Assembly (NCBI RefSeq): GCF_052115485.1
Contig: NZ_JBFRGU010000003.1
Coordinates: 62,001 to 126,000 of the forward strand
DNA: 64,000 nucleotides
Direction: 5' to 3'
Source of the DNA: Microvirga sp052115485
GTDB taxonomy: Bacteria > Pseudomonadota > Alphaproteobacteria > Rhizobiales > Beijerinckiaceae
The position numbers and the translations under genes are program-made. The notes beneath the pieces are model-generated. The model made no database searches. It was not told the DNA's origin and worked only from the letters and a program-made list of their open reading frames with translations. Positions 36,342 to 45,988 of the stretch are shown here, piece by piece (the first letter of the stretch is position 1; each line of letters starts with the position of its first letter).

Positions 36342-38318
36342 ATGATCCAGGGAAGCACGACCGAGCTTATCTGGCACTTCGCCGGGTATCTTCATGTCGC
36401 GAAGGACTATATCGCGACCCGGTTGAACTACGACGAAATCTCCTACGACTATCGCATTGCCGATTTTCGCTCCGCCGACGTCGGTCTTGCATCCTCGCGA
36501 TACGAACTGGCTGATATCAAATCCATGCCGGTTCGGGTGACGCTTAATCAGAATACCCCGCATGGCGATACAAGTTTCTGGCAAAACCACGAACACGTGC
36601 AGAATCATGCGGTGCTGGCGCCGGCGACTCCAAGTTCTCCCTGGCTGCCGGACCATCATCTGGAGTTCAGTTTCGGCGGAGGCCTAGAGAGCCTCACCGG
36701 CATTCATATGATCAACCGCTTCGTTTATATCCGGCACGTCCCTTCCGTGCCGGATCTGCCGGCGGAGCCGCCCGAGCCGACTTATAAGATCGCGTATACT
36801 CCGGGTGGCGATGATAAGATCGCCGATTTGAACCAAATCAATGTCGCGACTGATCGCGATGTATTCACGGATGGTCCTCCCGAGTACGATGTTTTGCACC
36901 CTATTGTGAGCACCGAGGCCCTGCCGGCCATGATAAGTGCCGCAGAGGAGTTTATCCCGGATTTAAGCGTTCAGCCTGGGACAGCGTCTAAATTCTGGAC
37001 CGAGACGGTCATAGAGCACAATGAAGCCTTGAAGTCGGGAGAGGAAACGGAAACTCCTCTCGAGCCCGGACGATATGTTAACGGCGAGCTTCAGGTCGAC
37101 ACCCCCCACGAAGCGCCGCCTAAATTCACACCTCCCACTCCCCCCGAACATCTGGAAGACGACACCGATCCGGCGCAGGTTGCGCAGCTTGGATCGAACG
37201 AGGCGCAAAACTTGGCGCTTATCGCGGATCTCAACGAGGCTCCGTCAACGCTCGTCGTCGTTGGAGATTATTTCGAAACGAACGCCATCTATCAAACGAA
37301 CATTCTGCGGGACCAGGACCGGATCTTCGATGCCGGCGGCTCGCCGACGCCGGTCCAAAACGAGACCGGTCCCATCGATAACATCGCGACCTTCACCGCG
37401 AAGGAACTGGTGAAGCAAGGCGTCGTTTCGGACGCGAATATCGGAAACCTGAACGTCAAAATCGAATTCGTCGAAGGCAATCTAGTCGACGTCAAGACGC
37501 TCATACAGCGGAATCTTTTGCAGGACGGCGATGTTTCCATTCAGACGAAGTTCGACGCTTATGCGGAAATCCATACCGGTGAGGGAGAGCAATACAACGT
37601 CGCGAAGTTTGTCGATTGGGGTAAGCACTACGATCTCATCATCGTCCTTGGAGACTACCATTCCGCCAATATCATTTCTCAGACCAATATCGTTTTCGAC
37701 AACGACGTGATCGGCGTCGGTTCGTCATCGGGCGCTGGAACGGTCTTCTCCGGGCAAAACTCCCTCGTGAACGACGCCGCGATCACAAAATACGGAGCGA
37801 CGACGTTTGCGGGCCTGACGGGGAATATTTCCGAAATCGTCGATGCGCTGGGTGAAAAAGGCGACCTCAGCCGGGAGACCTGGTCGAACATTCACGGCGC
37901 CGCCACGGGGACGTTGAATGTCCTCTTCGTGACCGGCGATTATTACGATCTCAACATCATCTCGCAAGTCAACGTCATCTCCGACGCCGATCTCGCTGTG
38001 CAACTGGGCCTGACGGATCAGGGCTCCGGTCTTCAATGGTTGTCGACGGGTGGGAATCTGGCGAGCAATCACGCTGAAATCGTCAATGCCGGTGGTGTCT
38101 ATGCGCAATATCTCGGTGGCGATTTCTACGAAGATTCCGTTCTTGTCCAGGCCAATCTCGTGTCGGAAGGAACGGAGACGACAACCACCGATCCGACGGC
38201 TCTTGTCTCCGAACTGGTTGCATTCATGGACCATTCGGCGGGTCCCTCAAGCGATGAAATGACGTGGACGAAGGACATCTTCAGCAATCAGGACATCTTT
38301 AGTCATGTCCTGACTTAA
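36342..38318 (+). CDS. Type I secretion-associated protein with recurring GDY/Q-x-N motifs
   Basis: 658 residues, acidic, no Sec signal, no Cys and no RTX nonapeptides. A motif of the form V-x-G-D-[YF]-x(4)-[NS]-x-[IL]-x-Q-x-N-[ILV] occurs at about residues 308 (GDYFETNAIYQTNILRDQDR), 437 (GDYHSANIISQTNIVFDNDV), 532 (GDYYDLNIISQVNVISDADL) and 593 (GDFYEDSVLVQANLVSE); a weaker version (IADLNQINVATDRDVF) lies near 163. Related proteins are annotated only as type I secretion proteins in this order (from memory). It follows the DNS-repeat gene and precedes the exporter by 37 bp. The N-x-I-x-Q-x-N pattern is reminiscent of curlin-like repeats, but that is speculation. Confidence 0.78.
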   Translation: MIQGSTTELIWHFAGYLHVAKDYIATRLNYDEISYDYRIADFRSADVGLASSRYELADIKSMPVRVTLNQNTPHGDTSFWQNHEHVQNHAVLAPATPSSPWLPDHHLEFSFGGGLESLTGIHMINRFVYIRHVPSVPDLPAEPPEPTYKIAYTPGGDDKIADLNQINVATDRDVFTDGPPEYDVLHPIVSTEALPAMISAAEEFIPDLSVQPGTASKFWTETVIEHNEALKSGEETETPLEPGRYVNGELQVDTPHEAPPKFTPPTPPEHLEDDTDPAQVAQLGSNEAQNLALIADLNEAPSTLVVVGDYFETNAIYQTNILRDQDRIFDAGGSPTPVQNETGPIDNIATFTAKELVKQGVVSDANIGNLNVKIEFVEGNLVDVKTLIQRNLLQDGDVSIQTKFDAYAEIHTGEGEQYNVAKFVDWGKHYDLIIVLGDYHSANIISQTNIVFDNDVIGVGSSSGAGTVFSGQNSLVNDAAITKYGATTFAGLTGNISEIVDALGEKGDLSRETWSNIHGAATGTLNVLFVTGDYYDLNIISQVNVISDADLAVQLGLTDQGSGLQWLSTGGNLASNHAEIVNAGGVYAQYLGGDFYEDSVLVQANLVSEGTETTTTDPTALVSELVAFMDHSAGPSSDEMTWTKDIFSNQDIFSHVLT

Positions 38319-38355
38319 ATCCGCTCTCACAATGCCGACGTGATCGGGGGATAGA

Positions 38356-40554
38356 ATGCTTGTGAAAGGCCACTTGAGGCTTCTGCCGGAGCCGCTTCGA
38401 ACGTCATCCGCCTCCAAGTCAAGCGAGACGTCTCTGTCGTCCATGCTTGCGCAGTTGGAAGACGATTATCGACGACGTTCGGCTGATCGCTATATCGCTC
38501 CCGAAGCGCACGCATCGTTCCAATCGGCGGCAACCGCAAACATATCGGAGACTGAAAAACGCAGTACTACAACCGAGGCCGCAGGCGGAGCCGTTTCGCG
38601 CGCGGTGGATGATGGTGCAACACAAACTGTTCCCCACCGTGCCGACGTTGTCGATCTAAAAGGGAAATCCGAGGGGCCCACCACGTTCCAGCCGTCGCAA
38701 TTACGCCCCGCGAATCCGGAACCGGGTCGCAAATCGGGCGGCAGGGCGCCGGATGGCCCCTCGACAGGAGGCGGCAATGGCGGCGGGGGGAGCAGGGGAG
38801 GAGGACGCGGCCCGGGTGGCCCTCCACCATTGCAGCAGCGCTCCGGCGACCGCGATTTCCGCGAGGTTCTCAGCAAGGGGCTGGCTGCCTGCCGTCGAAA
38901 CCTCATCACGGTCACGATCTTCTCGTTCTTCGTCAACATGCTTGTTCTGGCGATCCCGATCTACCTGTTCAATATCTCGGATCGTGTGCTGACAAGCCGG
39001 AGTCTCGACACGCTCGCCATGTTGTCGCTTGTCGTTGTCGGTGCCGTTCTCGCGCATGTTCTGATGGACATGATGCGCCGTTTCATTCTGATGCGGATCG
39101 CAGTCGAAGCCGAAAGTAAACTTGGTGCTCCCGTGCTGAGCGCCGCCGCGAAGGCTTCGCAAAGCGGATCGAGCAAGGAGTTTCAGACGCTGTCGGATCT
39201 TCAGCATATTCGAGGCTTTCTGACCGGCCCTGTACTCCTCATGATGCTCGATGCACCCGTGGCGCCGGTTTACCTGTTGGCGGTTTTTCTGATCCACCCG
39301 CAGTTGGGATACATCGTCGGCGGAACTGGCGCGGTGTTGCTGATCGTTGCCGCGTTGAACCAGAAGCTGACCGCCGTTCCGTTCGCGCGCGCCAATTCCT
39401 ACGCCGCACGGGCAAATCTTCAAGCCGATGCGATGGCGCGCAACTCACAGGTCATCAATGCGATGGGCATGATCCCCGAGGGCGTTCTCATGTGGGGGCG
39501 GGAAACGGGCGAATCCCTCAAAGCGCAAGTGGTCGCACAGGACCGGAACATCATGATGACCGGCCTTTCGAAATTCGTTCGCCTTTCAACCCAGATCGGC
39601 ATTCTCGGGTGGGGGGCCTGGCTGTCGATGGGGGGAGAGTTGACCGGCGGTATGGTCATTGCGGCCTCGATCGTCGCAAGCCGCGCTTTGGCACCGGTCG
39701 AAGGCACCATCGAAGGGTGGCGCAATTTCGTCCAAGCCCGCTCTGCCTACGGTCGTATCAAATCGCTGTTGCAGAACTCGCCTTTGAATTTGGAGCGACT
39801 GCGCCTTCCGCAGCCGCGTGGTCATTTGAGCGTCGAGCGTGTTCTTTATGTTCCACCGCCGAACAAGAAGGTGATCCTCAACGGCATCACGTTTCAGCTC
39901 GAGCCTGGCGAATCCCTTGCGATTGTCGGCGCGTCGGGCACGGGCAAGTCGACGCTCGGGCGCATGCTGGTCGGTTCGATTGTGCCGACCGCGGGGAGCG
40001 TGCGGCTCGATATGATGGATCTGCGGAATTGGGATCCGCGTCAATTCGGCGAGAGTGTCGGATATCTTCCACAAGATGTGCAGCTCTTCCCCGCTTCGAT
40101 CAAGGCAAACATCGCGCGCATGCGTGAAGACGTGACGGATGACGAGATCTTCGATGCGGCAGATCTTGCGGATGTTCACGAGATGATTTCGCAATTTTCC
40201 CAAGGCTATGAAACCATTGTCGGGATGGATGGCAGCCCGCTTTCGGGAGGCCAGAAGCAGCGTATCGGGCTCGCCCGCGCCTTTTTCGGGTCGCCTCGGC
40301 TCGTCGTGCTCGACGAGCCGAACTCAAATCTCGATTTTCCAGGTGAGCAAGCTTTGGGACGCGCGCTTACGCGCGCCAAGGAGCGCGGCATAACGATCAT
40401 TGCCATCACGCAAAGGCCGGCTCTGTTGAAGAGCGTCGACAAGATCATGATGCTGAAGGAAGGTTCCGTTCAAGCGTTCGGAAAACGCGATGACATCATC
40501 CCTCTGATGAGTAATCGCCGCGCGCAGGACGCTCCTCCGATCATCGACAATTGA
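38356..40554 (+). CDS. Type I secretion ABC transporter (PrtD-like) with a long N-terminal extension
   Basis: Exports unfolded proteins through an adaptor and an outer-membrane channel. 732 residues: an unusual low-complexity leader (1-165), including a Gly-rich stretch at about 135-152 (GPSTGGGNGGGGSRGGGRGP), then a six-helix membrane domain (about 180-440) and a nucleotide-binding domain with Walker A GASGTGKST, Q-loop GYLPQDVQLFP, signature LSGGQKQR and Walker B LVVLDEPNSNLD. The H-loop reads IIAITQRPALL, with Gln where most ABC ATPases have His. Typical PrtD-type proteins are about 570 residues. ATG 38356 follows GGGGGA. Confidence 0.93.
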   Translation: MLVKGHLRLLPEPLRTSSASKSSETSLSSMLAQLEDDYRRRSADRYIAPEAHASFQSAATANISETEKRSTTTEAAGGAVSRAVDDGATQTVPHRADVVDLKGKSEGPTTFQPSQLRPANPEPGRKSGGRAPDGPSTGGGNGGGGSRGGGRGPGGPPPLQQRSGDRDFREVLSKGLAACRRNLITVTIFSFFVNMLVLAIPIYLFNISDRVLTSRSLDTLAMLSLVVVGAVLAHVLMDMMRRFILMRIAVEAESKLGAPVLSAAAKASQSGSSKEFQTLSDLQHIRGFLTGPVLLMMLDAPVAPVYLLAVFLIHPQLGYIVGGTGAVLLIVAALNQKLTAVPFARANSYAARANLQADAMARNSQVINAMGMIPEGVLMWGRETGESLKAQVVAQDRNIMMTGLSKFVRLSTQIGILGWGAWLSMGGELTGGMVIAASIVASRALAPVEGTIEGWRNFVQARSAYGRIKSLLQNSPLNLERLRLPQPRGHLSVERVLYVPPPNKKVILNGITFQLEPGESLAIVGASGTGKSTLGRMLVGSIVPTAGSVRLDMMDLRNWDPRQFGESVGYLPQDVQLFPASIKANIARMREDVTDDEIFDAADLADVHEMISQFSQGYETIVGMDGSPLSGGQKQRIGLARAFFGSPRLVVLDEPNSNLDFPGEQALGRALTRAKERGITIIAITQRPALLKSVDKIMMLKEGSVQAFGKRDDIIPLMSNRRAQDAPPIIDN

Positions 40555-40567
40555 GGAGGGAGCGGCA

Positions 40568-41923
40568 ATGACTTTGGTCCCAGTGCCAATTCCTTCGAAA
40601 CGGCGCGAGTGGTATGATGACGTTCCACGCAATACACGGCTTCCGACCTTGATGGGCATTGGGATCCTTGCCTTCGCCGTCATGGGCTTTGGTTATTGGG
40701 GAAGCGTTGCGCCTATCGCCGGTGCGGTCGTGACGCCGGGTGCGTTCGTGGCGACGGGTCAAAACAAGCTCGTGCAGCATCTCGAAGGCGGTGTCATTCG
40801 AGATATCCTCGTGCGGGAGGGTGACATGGTCGAGCCGGGCCAGGCGCTGGTTCTGCTGGACGAGACGACGCCTCGCGCGGAACTGCGACGACTGGCTTTG
40901 AGAGAAGCGCGACTTCTCGCCATCGAAACACGCCTTCGGACGGAGATCGCGGAAGAGCGCGAGATCGCGTTTCCGGAGGGGCTGACGGCGAGGCAGGAAT
41001 CGGACGCTGAGGTTGCGACGATCATCAAGGCGCAACGTGCAACGCTCGATGCTCATCGCAGGAGTCAACAAAGCGAGATCGTTTCCATCGAAACCGGCAT
41101 CGATGCGCTCAAAGAACAGATCAAGGGCAGCACGACGCAACTCGCTTCGGTGCGCCAACAGATCGCCTATTTCGAGGAAGAGCTTGAAGCCAAGGAGCAG
41201 CTTCTCAAGAGCGGTCTCATCCGGAAGTCGGAAGTGCTTGCATTGCAGCGTGCGCGCGCCAATCTGCAAGGCGAGGTCGGGAGGATCAGCGGCGTCATCG
41301 GCGATTCAAAAGAGCGCATTGCCCGTTCCGAAGAGCAGATTGTCGGAGTGCGCAACACGGCCATTAAAGCCGCCGTCGAGCAGTTGCATGAGACGCTCGG
41401 AGAATTGGCGGATGTGCGCGAACGCATTCTGGCATCGACCCGTGTGCTGGAACGGATCAAGATCACGTCGCCTGTGAAGGGTGTCGTGGTGAAACTGCGA
41501 TATCACACGCCCGGCGGCGTCGTGGAGGCAGGCAAAACGGTTATGGAAATCGTGCCGCTGGAAGACAACCTTCTGATCGAGGTCAAGATTCGCCCTCAAG
41601 ACATCGAGAATGTCAGGATCGGCCAGAAGGCCGTGATCCGGCTGACGGCTTTCAAACAACGCATCACGCCGATGGTCGCAGGCGAAGTGGTCTACGTGTC
41701 CGCCGATGCACTCCCCGATGAGAAAAGCGGTCAGATGTCCCGTAGCGACGTCTATGTGGCGCGTGTGACGCCGGATCCCACGGAAGTGTCGAAGATCCAT
41801 GGTTTTGCCCCGACGCCGGGCATGCCGGCCGAGGTTTACATCAAAACGGCCGAGCGCACCTTCATCGAATACTTGTTGCAGCCGATCAAGGACAGCATGT
41901 CCCGCGCTTTCCGCGAGATGTGA
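40568..41923 (+). CDS. Type I secretion membrane-fusion adaptor (HlyD family)
   Basis: 451 residues, with one membrane anchor (LMGIGILAFAVMGFGYWGSV, about 28-47), a lipoyl-like half (NKLVQHLEGGVIRDILVREG), a long coiled coil (about 135-285) and the family signature in the C-terminal barrel (IKITSPVKGVVVKLRYHTPG, about 297-316; VEAGKTVMEIVPLEDNLLIE). It bridges the ABC transporter to an outer-membrane TolC-type protein, which is not in the window. Thirteen bases separate it from the exporter; GAGGAGGGAG provides the ribosome binding site. Confidence 0.94.
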   Translation: MTLVPVPIPSKRREWYDDVPRNTRLPTLMGIGILAFAVMGFGYWGSVAPIAGAVVTPGAFVATGQNKLVQHLEGGVIRDILVREGDMVEPGQALVLLDETTPRAELRRLALREARLLAIETRLRTEIAEEREIAFPEGLTARQESDAEVATIIKAQRATLDAHRRSQQSEIVSIETGIDALKEQIKGSTTQLASVRQQIAYFEEELEAKEQLLKSGLIRKSEVLALQRARANLQGEVGRISGVIGDSKERIARSEEQIVGVRNTAIKAAVEQLHETLGELADVRERILASTRVLERIKITSPVKGVVVKLRYHTPGGVVEAGKTVMEIVPLEDNLLIEVKIRPQDIENVRIGQKAVIRLTAFKQRITPMVAGEVVYVSADALPDEKSGQMSRSDVYVARVTPDPTEVSKIHGFAPTPGMPAEVYIKTAERTFIEYLLQPIKDSMSRAFREM

Positions 41924-41933
41924 TGCTTCGGTT

Positions 41934-42896
41934 TTACCCGGTCACGGTCACGGTCGCCAAAGCGACTTTTGCGATGGCAATATCCTGAACGGCGAGCCCC
42001 GTCAGATCGGCGATCGTGATGTCGCTTTCTTGGCGCGAAAGAAGACCTCCCGCGTTGAGCACCTCGCCGATCTCAAGGCACTCGGCGGGATCGACAGCCT
42101 TCATCGCAACCGCCGTAGCGATCTCACCATGATCCGTGCATTGCGGACGTGAATCGACCATGATCGCGTTTGCGCGGCCGACAAGCTGAACGGCCAATTC
42201 CTGCTTTCCGGGGGCATCGGCTCCGACGGCGGTGATGTGCGTGCCCGGCTTTATCCAGGCGGCTTGGAGAAGTGGCGCTTTAGACGGCGTCGTGGTGATG
42301 ATGATGTCGGAGGTGCGGCAAAGCTGCTCCAGCGAGGCGGCTTCGCAAACGTCGATGCCAAATGTTGCCATGTCAGCCCGGTAGGCCGCGATCTTTTCAG
42401 GCGAGCGACCCCAGACCTGAATTTCGAGATTACGATCCTTCAGAATATGGCGAAGCGCCCGCAGCTGAAGGCGACCTTGAGTGCCCGTTCCGACAATGCC
42501 GACGCGGAAGGCGTCCTTCCTGCACATGATTTGCGTCGCGATGGCGCCCGCGAGTCCGGTTCTGAGATCCGTCAGCCAGCCTTCATCCTGCAAGAGGGCG
42601 ACAGGTTCTCCCGTCTTCGCGGAAAACACTATCGACAACCCGTTGCTGCTCGGAAGGGCCGTCTCGACATTGCGATAGAAGCCTGTCGAGACCTTGATGA
42701 CGAAGAGTGGGTCGCCTTCCATATGGCCGTACTTGATATGGCAATCTCCGTCGGCTTCCGGGAAACCGAGATAACCCACCGGCGGCATCGAGACTTTTCC
42801 CGCTGAAGCCGCCTTGAAACCTTCCTTCAAGGCGTCGATGGCGTGGTCCCAATCGATCCGTTTCTGGATTTCCTCACGGCGCAGGATCAGCATCAA
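41934..42896 (-). CDS. Ornithine cyclodeaminase / mu-crystallin family enzyme
   Basis: NAD(P)-binding enzyme of 320 residues. Rossmann motif GIVGTGTQGRLQLRAL (about 132-147) and the substrate-binding segment IKVSTGFYRN (about 67-76) match the ornithine cyclodeaminase/mu-crystallin family, which deaminates ornithine to proline or reduces cyclic ketimines. Given the nearby rocD and rocF genes, ornithine is a plausible substrate. It is convergent with the secretion operon, separated by only 10 bp. Confidence 0.87.
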   Translation of the reverse strand: MMLILRREEIQKRIDWDHAIDALKEGFKAASAGKVSMPPVGYLGFPEADGDCHIKYGHMEGDPLFVIKVSTGFYRNVETALPSSNGLSIVFSAKTGEPVALLQDEGWLTDLRTGLAGAIATQIMCRKDAFRVGIVGTGTQGRLQLRALRHILKDRNLEIQVWGRSPEKIAAYRADMATFGIDVCEAASLEQLCRTSDIIITTTPSKAPLLQAAWIKPGTHITAVGADAPGKQELAVQLVGRANAIMVDSRPQCTDHGEIATAVAMKAVDPAECLEIGEVLNAGGLLSRQESDITIADLTGLAVQDIAIAKVALATVTVTG

Positions 42897-43024
42897 TCCT
42901 CATCCTTCTGCACCTACTCAAGACTACCAACAGCCCGTTTGCGGTGATCGCCAAGCAATTAAAATTGTCAAAGGCCACCATGCATCGGACGTTTCCCGGC
43001 GCCCGCGTGAGCTATCGGCAATAA

Positions 43025-43047
43025 GAAAGGGGCCGCTTGTGGCGGCA
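43025..43047 (-). terminator. Terminator of the 930-residue RTX gene
   Basis: On the reverse strand, GCCGC-CACAA-GCGGC is followed by CCCCTTTCTTATT, about 40 bp after the RTX stop codon. Confidence 0.6.
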
Positions 43048-43085
43048 CCTTCCCTCTCTTCGTCGTTATGCTCTTGGGGGAGTGA

Positions 43086-45878
43086 TTAGACGACGAAGAA
43101 ATCCTTTTCGGTCAGCTTGAGATTCTTGGCGAGCTTGGCAATCTGTACTGCTGCGCCCTTGCCCGATCCATCCGCGTCATAGGATAGCGAGCCTGTCTTT
43201 TTGTTGTAGATCAGGTAGTCCTTCGCATCGGCCGCCTTAATGCCAATGGTGAAGAAGTCCTTCGACAGCTTCGCCGGCTTTTTCTCAGAGCCAGACTTAC
43301 CGAGCTTCTTGAAGATCGCATTGTCGAGCCAGATCGTGTCATCCTTGACGCTGAAATCCTTGATCGTATCGACGTTGGTTTTCTTGTTCGTCTTGGTGTT
43401 GAACACGAAGATATCCTGACCCTTGCCGCCTTCCAAGGCATCGTTGCCGAGCCCGCCATAGAAGCGATCCTTTCCGGTTCCACCTTTGAGCACGTCGTTG
43501 CCAGCCGAGCCCTTGGCAATCTCGTTGGCAACGTCGCCTACCTGGATCTTGAACGCTTCATCGCGCACGAGGCCGAGGGCGTCTTTGACCCGCAGCGTGA
43601 CATCGTGGGAGGTTGCCTGCTCATAGTCGAGGCGAACGCCGTCCTTGACCACCAGCGTGTTGCCCGAGACCGCAAAGCGGCCCGCAGCATCACCGATAAT
43701 CTCGAAGGTGAAGGATTCCGGCATGTTCGGATCTGTGGCCGAGAGGGTCGCCACTACAGTGCCAGCCGTGCTGTTTTCGAGCACCGTTGTGCTGCTCAGG
43801 CTAATGGATTCTGGAGCCAGATTGGCGACCGTTGCCTCAACCAGTGTCGAGTTATCCGTCTCGGTCGTGAGGCCGTCCGTGACGGTGACCGTGAAAGTGG
43901 TTGTCGCGGAGCTGCCGATCTTGCCACCATCGGCGGGATCGAAGGTCAAGGCCTCGATAGCTTTTCCAACCGCGTCGGCTGTGCCTTTGATCGTGAAGGT
44001 GCCCGAAGCGGCATCGTATGAGCCGCCCAGGCTGCTCGGAATAAGCTTGCCCTTGGCAGGGTCATCGAGCTTCACGATTGCAGTCACTTCGGCGCGGTAC
44101 GCCACCGTTACGACCAGACCCTTCGAGAAAGGCTTCACCGGCACATCCGCTGTAGTTTTGGTCGTTCCACCTTCATTATCCAACGCAATTGGGATCACCC
44201 CGAAGCTGCTGCCGTTGCTATCGGTAACGATATCGATCCCTTGTTTGAAAAGTTGCAAGATCCGTGCGTTGGTGACGATATCAATGGCGAGGATCACCTC
44301 ATCGATGACACCTTCCGCCTTGGAGGCCAGAACAAGCTTGGCTTGATCCCAAAAGTTGAATTTGACGACAGAGCCAGCCTCATCGAACTGGACTTTTTCA
44401 ATGTTGGAGAAAACAACCGTGCTCAGATCCGTTGCGCCGGATTGCACCTGAATCACATCGTTGCCGCCCTCGCCATTGATAGCGAGCAAGCCTGTGTTTA
44501 GTCCCGACTTAAGGATGAAGGTATCGTTGCCTTCCGATCCTCTCAGCGCCTCAATGCTAGAGAGAGCGCCGCTTCTCAGATCGAGGGTTCCCGCCTCGCT
44601 CAGTTGCAGCGTATCGAGGCCGTCGCCGCCATGAACTTCGTCGCCGCCATCAAGGCCGCCAGCGGTCACGTTTATCGTTTCATTGCCAGCCGTTCCGACG
44701 ATATAATCCTTGCCCGCCGTTAGGGTGAGGCCTTCGGGCTGCGAGAACACACGCTGATTGATGCTGTAGCCACTACCGTTCTGACCCTCGGAGTCCCAGG
44801 ACACCACCCAGCCGCCACCCGCGAGAGCTGTAACGGTTGCACCGGACTGGTGACCTGTCGTTGTCTCATTTACAAGAATTTCGTCTCCGATCTTAGATCC
44901 CGATGCAGAGAATACTTGCTGATAGATGCCATAACCTGAACCGTCCCGATCACGTTCTTCCCAAGTGACAACATAGGTGTCGTCGCTCAAAAGAGTTGAC
45001 TGGATGTTGTATCGAGTTGCGCGTGTGTCATGATTGACGAGTGTTTCGCCGCCGACCTTAGTGCCTGTGGCGTCATAGTGTTGCTGGAAAAAGTCTTTCC
45101 CTTCGCCAGTGTCATGTGACCAGAACACCACCCAACCACCGTCCGCTAAACCCATCACATGAGAATCGCGCTGTTGGCCGGCCGTTGTGCTATTGACTAT
45201 CGTAGGAGTGCCAATTTCATTGCCGTCGTGATCGAAAGCTAGCTGATAAATGCCATCGCCATCGCTATCACGTGCGGTATAGGTGACAACCCATCCAGTC
45301 GTTGTCACCGCGACACTAGAAAATCCCGCGCCGCCCTCGCCATTGTCTATACGTTTATCACTGGCAATTGAGCCTTCAGCATCGAAGCGCGTTTGGTATA
45401 TACCCCACGAGCCACCCGGCAGCTCAGAGGTGTAAGTGACAACCCAACCCCCATCCGGTAAGACCGTGATGCTTGGATCGGTCTGAGAACCGCCGTTGAT
45501 CCCATTGACCTGAGTTTCCGCGCCGACCCTCTCGCCGTTTACATCGTACCGTTGTTGAAACACGCCTTCGCTGGAGCCGTCCTGGCCGACCGACACCCAG
45601 GCCACGACCCAGCCGCCATCCGCAAGGCCAGTCGCAACAGACGAAGATTGAAAGTTCTGCGTCGTGGTGTTGACGATGAACTCCGTTCCAACCTTTGCGC
45701 CACTTGCATCAAAGCGTTGTTGCAGCACTTCTGAACTTGTGCCTTCGAGGTTCGATTTCGTCCAAGTGACGACCCAGCCGCCGTCCATGAGAGCCGTGGT
45801 GTAATTGGGACCTTGGCTACCATCCGTCGCGGTATTGACGCGCGACTCACTGCCAAATCGAATATGTGTTGCAGGCAT
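43086..45878 (-). CDS. Large RTX protein with an N-terminal predicted seven-bladed propeller
   Basis: 930 residues, predicted secreted. Residues about 32-385 form seven repeats of about 52-55 residues headed by DGGWVVTW-like motifs (DGGWVVTWTKS, DGGWVVAWVSV, DGGWVVTYTSE, TTGWVVTYTAR, DGGWVVFWSHD, DDTYVVTWEER, GGGWVVSWDSE), each with [FY]QQ[RH][FY]D and VGxExxVN. The N-terminal ESRVNTATDGSQGPNYT matches the end of a repeat, consistent with a closed ring. Then come nonapeptide-like and linker parts, a cadherin-like region (about 690-790) and the C-terminal module DTIKDFSVKDDTIWLDNAIF ... LTEKDFFVV. Start MPATHIRFGSE. No catalytic motif is seen. Confidence 0.9.
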   Translation of the reverse strand: MPATHIRFGSESRVNTATDGSQGPNYTTALMDGGWVVTWTKSNLEGTSSEVLQQRFDASGAKVGTEFIVNTTTQNFQSSSVATGLADGGWVVAWVSVGQDGSSEGVFQQRYDVNGERVGAETQVNGINGGSQTDPSITVLPDGGWVVTYTSELPGGSWGIYQTRFDAEGSIASDKRIDNGEGGAGFSSVAVTTTGWVVTYTARDSDGDGIYQLAFDHDGNEIGTPTIVNSTTAGQQRDSHVMGLADGGWVVFWSHDTGEGKDFFQQHYDATGTKVGGETLVNHDTRATRYNIQSTLLSDDTYVVTWEERDRDGSGYGIYQQVFSASGSKIGDEILVNETTTGHQSGATVTALAGGGWVVSWDSEGQNGSGYSINQRVFSQPEGLTLTAGKDYIVGTAGNETINVTAGGLDGGDEVHGGDGLDTLQLSEAGTLDLRSGALSSIEALRGSEGNDTFILKSGLNTGLLAINGEGGNDVIQVQSGATDLSTVVFSNIEKVQFDEAGSVVKFNFWDQAKLVLASKAEGVIDEVILAIDIVTNARILQLFKQGIDIVTDSNGSSFGVIPIALDNEGGTTKTTADVPVKPFSKGLVVTVAYRAEVTAIVKLDDPAKGKLIPSSLGGSYDAASGTFTIKGTADAVGKAIEALTFDPADGGKIGSSATTTFTVTVTDGLTTETDNSTLVEATVANLAPESISLSSTTVLENSTAGTVVATLSATDPNMPESFTFEIIGDAAGRFAVSGNTLVVKDGVRLDYEQATSHDVTLRVKDALGLVRDEAFKIQVGDVANEIAKGSAGNDVLKGGTGKDRFYGGLGNDALEGGKGQDIFVFNTKTNKKTNVDTIKDFSVKDDTIWLDNAIFKKLGKSGSEKKPAKLSKDFFTIGIKAADAKDYLIYNKKTGSLSYDADGSGKGAAVQIAKLAKNLKLTEKDFFVV

Positions 45879-45988
45879 ATTTACTGTTCCCCAGAGCTGT
45901 TGGTGTGGAGTCAGTATTTTAACTAACCTCAGATTGAGGGCCCCGTTTAAATAACTAGTATTTCAATATTTGTGTTACTATCTGAAAG

